From Paraburkholderia sp. (GTDB taxonomy: Bacteria; Pseudomonadota; Gammaproteobacteria; Burkholderiales; Burkholderiaceae), in NCBI RefSeq assembly GCF_004298475.1, contig NZ_SCRP01000023.1, positions 1 to 64,000 on the forward strand: 64,000 nt of DNA, written 5' to 3'. Within the stretch, counting starts at the first letter, position 1. Each line of letters opens with the position of its first letter. Below the pieces are notes generated by a model. That model was not told the origin of the DNA and did not search any database. It saw only the letters and a program-made list of their open reading frames with translations. Of this stretch, positions 60,903 to 64,000 are shown piece by piece. The position numbers and the translations under genes are program-made.

Positions 60903-62519
60903 ATGAGGAAGAAATTAATCTGTTTGCTCGTGGCCGGCGCCCTGCCGGGTCTGGCCACGGCGGACGCGACCAGCGACCAGCTCAAGGCCCTGCAGGCGCA
61001 GTTGAACGCCCTGCAAAAAGAGGTGAAATCGCTCAAGTCCGAACTGGCCGCTTCGAAAAACGCGAAGGCCTCGAAGACCACGACCGCGACGGCTGCCGGT
61101 GCAGCCCCGGCCGTCGCAGCGGCGCCCGCGCCGTTGGTGGATGTGTCGTCGCCCGACTATGGCAAGGCGCCGGCGCGTCTGACCAACGACGAAGTCGAAG
61201 CGATGAAGCAGCAGATCGCCAATCAGCAGCTGAAGGTGGATTCGCTGAGCGATGCGGCAAATACGGGCCCGCTCGCCGGACTTTCGGTTACGGGCTACAT
61301 CGACCCGACCTATATCTATAATCGCGCGCCGGGCACGTCGTCGTTCCTGTTCGCGAACCGCTCGGCCCAGTACAACTACTTCAACAGCACGTTCGGCGAC
61401 ATCTACCTCGACATCAAGAAGACCTTCGGTGTCGGGCCGATGGCGCCGTCCGCCGAAATCACGCTCATGCCGAGCCGCGGCAACGGCATCACGCTGCTCG
61501 CCGACGAGCGCGGCAGCATCACCGGCAACATCCTGAACACGGCCGTCATCACCGTGCCGGTGACGGCCACCGGAACCTTCGTCGCGGGCCTGATGCCGAG
61601 CTTCGGCGGCTACGAGGTGCAGCAGTCCAACCTGATGCTGACGCTTACGCACAACCTGCTCTACGACTTCTCGGATCCGGGCAGCTACGTGGGCCTGGGC
61701 TGGAACTGGACGCCCAGCGGCAGCAAGTGGGCGTGGAAGTTCATGATCGCCAACGAGCAGTACCGCACGAATGGCGCGGTCACGCAGACCGGCTCGAACT
61801 CGCTGCCCTTCCCGCTCACCCAGGACCCGATCACGAGGAGCAACAGAATCCCGACGTTCACCGCGCGTGCCGACTACACCTGGTCCAGCGCACTGGATAT
61901 CGGTGGTTCGTTCAATATCGGACGCCAGACGCTGGGAGCCGGCACCAATCCGTTTACGGGCAACCAGGGCTTTGGCCCGGGTGCGAATGCAACGACTTCG
62001 GGCGGCTACTTCTTCTTCGGCGAACTGGATGCGACCTACACGCTCGCGGATCTGCAGTACAACGCCGAACTCGACTACGGCCAGCAGCAGCACGCGGCGT
62101 TCAACGGCGGCAACGCGCAGTGGTACGGTTTCTCGCTGCTCGCGCACCGCAAGTTCAGCATGCCGGGGCTGGGCCGCATGGGTGCGACCGTACGCTACGA
62201 CCTGCTCGCCAACAGCAAGAACGGTGGCGGCGGCGGCGGCATCGTGCTCAACGGGAACGGCATGGACGTGAACAACGGCTTCGGCGTGGGCGCGGACTGC
62301 CTCGTGAACTCCGTGAACAATGGCCGCGCCGGTCTGGAGTGCAAGGGCGCAACGCGCCAGGACGTGGCACTCGATCTGCTGTTCTTCCCGACACAGCAGA
62401 TCACGGTCAAGGTCGAGTATCGCCACGACTGGGCCACGCAGCGGGTGTTCCTGCGCAGCGACGGGTCGTACAGCAAGAACAACGACCTGATCGGCACGCA
62501 GCTCATCTACTCGTTCTGA
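60903..62519 (+). CDS. DUF3138 outer-membrane protein within the polyamine operon
   Basis: The 538-residue protein has a signal peptide (MRKKLICLLVAGALPGLATA), then a coiled-coil (SDQLKALQAQLNALQKEVKS, about residues 22-50), an Ala/Thr/Pro linker, and from about 130 a beta-rich region with many aromatic-ended strands. It finishes LIYSF, a C-terminal Phe typical of outer-membrane beta barrels. AAGGAG lies before the ATG. The plan (coiled coil plus barrel with terminal Phe) resembles trimeric specific porins of the OprP/OprO or LamB style. DUF3138 proteins are known by sequence only. Its place between potI and puuB suggests passage of polyamines or their conjugates across the outer membrane. 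Confidence 0.88.
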   Translation: MRKKLICLLVAGALPGLATADATSDQLKALQAQLNALQKEVKSLKSELAASKNAKASKTTTATAAGAAPAVAAAPAPLVDVSSPDYGKAPARLTNDEVEAMKQQIANQQLKVDSLSDAANTGPLAGLSVTGYIDPTYIYNRAPGTSSFLFANRSAQYNYFNSTFGDIYLDIKKTFGVGPMAPSAEITLMPSRGNGITLLADERGSITGNILNTAVITVPVTATGTFVAGLMPSFGGYEVQQSNLMLTLTHNLLYDFSDPGSYVGLGWNWTPSGSKWAWKFMIANEQYRTNGAVTQTGSNSLPFPLTQDPITRSNRIPTFTARADYTWSSALDIGGSFNIGRQTLGAGTNPFTGNQGFGPGANATTSGGYFFFGELDATYTLADLQYNAELDYGQQQHAAFNGGNAQWYGFSLLAHRKFSMPGLGRMGATVRYDLLANSKNGGGGGGIVLNGNGMDVNNGFGVGADCLVNSVNNGRAGLECKGATRQDVALDLLFFPTQQITVKVEYRHDWATQRVFLRSDGSYSKNNDLIGTQLIYSF

Positions 62520-62529
62520 CGAGGCCGTG

Positions 62530-62563
62530 GCGGACGGCGGCTGGTGCGGCGCCGTCCGCTTTT
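62530..62563 (+). terminator. Terminator after the DUF3138 gene
   Basis: Stem GCGGACGGC (62530-62538) / GCCGTCCGC (62551-62559), 12-base loop, then TTTTC. puuB begins 18 bases later, so some read-through or a promoter inside the DUF3138 gene is expected. Confidence 0.7.
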
Positions 62564-62580
62564 CATTTCGACATTCACCC

Positions 62581-63873
62581 ATGCTCAAATTCGCCAATCA
62601 GCCTCACGCCGAATCCTGGTACGCGGCCACCGCCAACGACGCCACCCGCCATCCCGTCCTGGAAGGCACGATCGACGCCGATGTCTGCGTGATCGGCGCC
62701 GGACTCACCGGCGTTTCGGCGGCGCTCAATCTCGCCGAACGCGGCCATCGCGTGGCGCTCGTCGAGGCATCGAAGGTCGGATGGGCCGCGAGCGGACGCA
62801 ACGGGGGGCAGCTGATCGGCGGCTTCGCCTGCGACATCGACACGTTCGCGGCCTTCATGTCCGAGGACGAAATCAGGCAGATCTGGGCCATGGGCCTTGA
62901 AACGCTCGACATCGTGAAATCGCGCGTGGCGAAGCACAAAATCGATTGCGCGCTCACGCAAGGTTATTTCACCGCCGCCAACAAGCCGCGCGATATCGAT
63001 TCCCTCAAGCGCTGGCGCGACGAAGCCGCCACGCGCTTCGGCTACGACAAATTCCGCTATGTCGACGCGCAAGGCGTCGGCCAGTACGCACAGTCGTCGC
63101 GCTATCCGGGCGGTCTCTACGATCCCGATAGCGGCCACCTGCACCCGCTCAACTACACGCTGGGCCTCGCGCGCGCCGCCGTGGAAGCCGGCGTGCGCGT
63201 ATTCGAAGACAGCGCCGTGACGCGCGTTCGCGACGAGAACGGCGGCCATGTCGTCGATACCGCGCGCGGCACGGTGCGCGCGAAGTTCGTTGTGCTCGCA
63301 TGCAATACCTGGCTCGGCGCGCTCGCGCCCGAACTCTCGCGCAAGATCATGCCGGTCGGCACCTACGTCATTGCAACCGAGCCGCTCGGCAAGGAACGCA
63401 TGGCCGCGCTCATGCCCGCGCAAGCGGCCGTGTGCGACAGCCGCTTCGTGCTCGACTACTTCCGGCCCGCGCCCGACACGCGTCTCCTCTGGGGCGGCAA
63501 GGTGAGCTACTCGACATTCGCGCCGCCCAATCTCGGCGAAGCCATGCGGCGCGACATGCTGAAGACTTTTCCGCAACTCGCCGACATGAAAGTCGATTAC
63601 GCGTGGGGCGGTTACGTCGACATCACCATGAATCGCGCACCGCATTTTGGCCGGCTCAAGCCGACCGTCTATTTCGCCCAGGGCTTTTCGGGGCACGGCG
63701 TCAACACGACAGGGCTCGCCGGCAAGCTGATCGCCGAGGCCATCGACGGCCAGGCCGCGCGCTTCGACCTGTTCGGCAAGATCCGTCACCGCGATTTTCC
63801 CGGCGGTGCCGCGCTGCGCACCCCTGCCCTCGTACTCGCCATGGCCTGGTATCGAATGAAGGATCTGCTCTGA
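62581..63873 (+). CDS. puuB: Gamma-glutamylputrescine oxidase (FAD-dependent)
   Basis: PuuB oxidises gamma-glutamylputrescine to gamma-glutamyl-gamma-aminobutyraldehyde with oxygen or another acceptor. The 430-residue DAO-family flavoprotein starts NQPHAESWYAATANDA and has the FAD dinucleotide motif CVIGAGLTGVSAALNLAERG at about residues 37-56, the block SGRNGGQLIGGFACD, and the C-terminal FAD segment FSGHGVNTTGLAGKLIAEAI. The start ATG 62581 fits the family. Its TGA overlaps the ATG of the next gene (TGATG), which encodes a second protein of the same family, so both are translated together. Confidence 0.93.
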   Translation: MLKFANQPHAESWYAATANDATRHPVLEGTIDADVCVIGAGLTGVSAALNLAERGHRVALVEASKVGWAASGRNGGQLIGGFACDIDTFAAFMSEDEIRQIWAMGLETLDIVKSRVAKHKIDCALTQGYFTAANKPRDIDSLKRWRDEAATRFGYDKFRYVDAQGVGQYAQSSRYPGGLYDPDSGHLHPLNYTLGLARAAVEAGVRVFEDSAVTRVRDENGGHVVDTARGTVRAKFVVLACNTWLGALAPELSRKIMPVGTYVIATEPLGKERMAALMPAQAAVCDSRFVLDYFRPAPDTRLLWGGKVSYSTFAPPNLGEAMRRDMLKTFPQLADMKVDYAWGGYVDITMNRAPHFGRLKPTVYFAQGFSGHGVNTTGLAGKLIAEAIDGQAARFDLFGKIRHRDFPGGAALRTPALVLAMAWYRMKDLL

Positions 63874-64000
63874 TGACTGCACGCCTCGACGCCCACGCTC
63901 ACGCCCTCGGCCGCAACTCGTATTACGAGGCTTCGGTCGCGCGTCCCGCCAACGACGCCCCCGTGCTCGAAGGCACGCTCGATGCCGATGTCTGTGTGAT
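63873..64000 (+). CDS. Second PuuB-like FAD oxidoreductase (partial, runs off window)
   Basis: Only the first 42 residues are in the window: a variable head, then NSYYEASVARPAND and VLEGTLDADVCVI. This matches the N-terminus of the preceding PuuB (ESWYAATANDA, VLEGTIDADVCVIGAG) and leads into an FAD-binding motif cut off at the window end. The start overlaps the preceding stop. It is a tandem paralogue that may act on a different glutamylated or free polyamine. Confidence 0.8.
   Translation, partial: MTARLDAHAHALGRNSYYEASVARPANDAPVLEGTLDADVCV

Noticed and set aside
60915..62597. 560-codon minus-strand frame opposite the DUF3138 gene
   Set aside because: Antisense of a gene with signal peptide and typical outer-membrane end; composition is artificial.
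1..64000. Search for tRNA, rRNA, transposase, integrase or phage genes
   Set aside because: None was recognised by reading; a short or diverged tRNA could still be missed without a covariance search.

Overview
The window reads as chromosomal DNA of a high-GC betaproteobacterium of the Burkholderia / Paraburkholderia / Caballeronia group. This is inferred from strongly GC-biased codon use, two Burkholderia-type trimeric porins ending in Phe, DUF4148 and DUF3138 proteins, and the general gene repertoire; no rRNA or tRNA was seen to confirm it. Genes are densely packed and mostly metabolic, transport and regulatory. I saw no transposase, integrase, phage gene, tRNA, rRNA or CRISPR array.

Layout. 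1-2877: tail of a phosphonate C-P lyase operon (end of phnJ, then phnK, phnL, phnM). 3333-7224: a periplasmic basic amino-acid binding protein, an AstE/aspartoacylase-like zinc hydrolase and a porin. 7324-16653: leftward housekeeping genes (glgP, ltaE, an NlpD-like lipoprotein, a DUF4148 protein, gnd) and a short operon of an oxidoreductase-like-domain protein with a repeat tail, a sirtuin and a DUF938 methyltransferase. 17503-20486: an SGNH-like secreted protein, the glutamate carrier GltS and a LysE-type exporter. 21021-23446: a GntR regulator, a small membrane protein and a second porin. 24086-28059: mprF with acvB, i.e. synthesis/flipping and probable hydrolysis of lysyl-phosphatidylglycerol. 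28109-30220: a glutamine synthetase with a 67-aa protein and a GYD-domain protein. 30449-32766: ahpF and ahpC, with an OxyR-like site ahead of ahpC. 33086-37253: LysR / pirin / DoxX and a SulP carrier. 37391-38350: an internally deleted class-III aminotransferase remnant beside a GntR gene. 38610-41870: a rubredoxin-domain protein, a DUF2242 lipoprotein and a divergent LysE exporter / Lrp regulator pair. 41891-48228: a divergent sugar ABC transporter locus (binding protein and two permeases rightward; SDR dehydrogenase, ATPase and RpiR regulator leftward).

48383-64000 is one large divergent putrescine locus. Leftward lie puuR, puuC and speB. Rightward lie puuD, puuA, a putrescine aminotransferase (spuC-like), potF-potG-potH-potI, a DUF3138 outer-membrane protein, puuB and the start of a second puuB-like gene. 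Together they can take up putrescine, make it from agmatine, and convert it to GABA through gamma-glutamylated intermediates or by direct transamination. The DUF3138 protein inside this operon is a candidate outer-membrane entry route for polyamines and is the observation I rate highest.

The window is also unusually rich in short tandem repeats with periods of 6, 9, 10, 11, 12 and 13 bp. Some lie in coding sequence (12 bp, frame-preserving) and one lies in a leader that carries repeated Shine-Dalgarno-like motifs. Two perfect palindromes (20 bp at 3124 and 16 bp at 52520) look like operators. Two gene remnants (a class-III aminotransferase at 37391 and a probable MarR regulator at 48227) show local gene loss.
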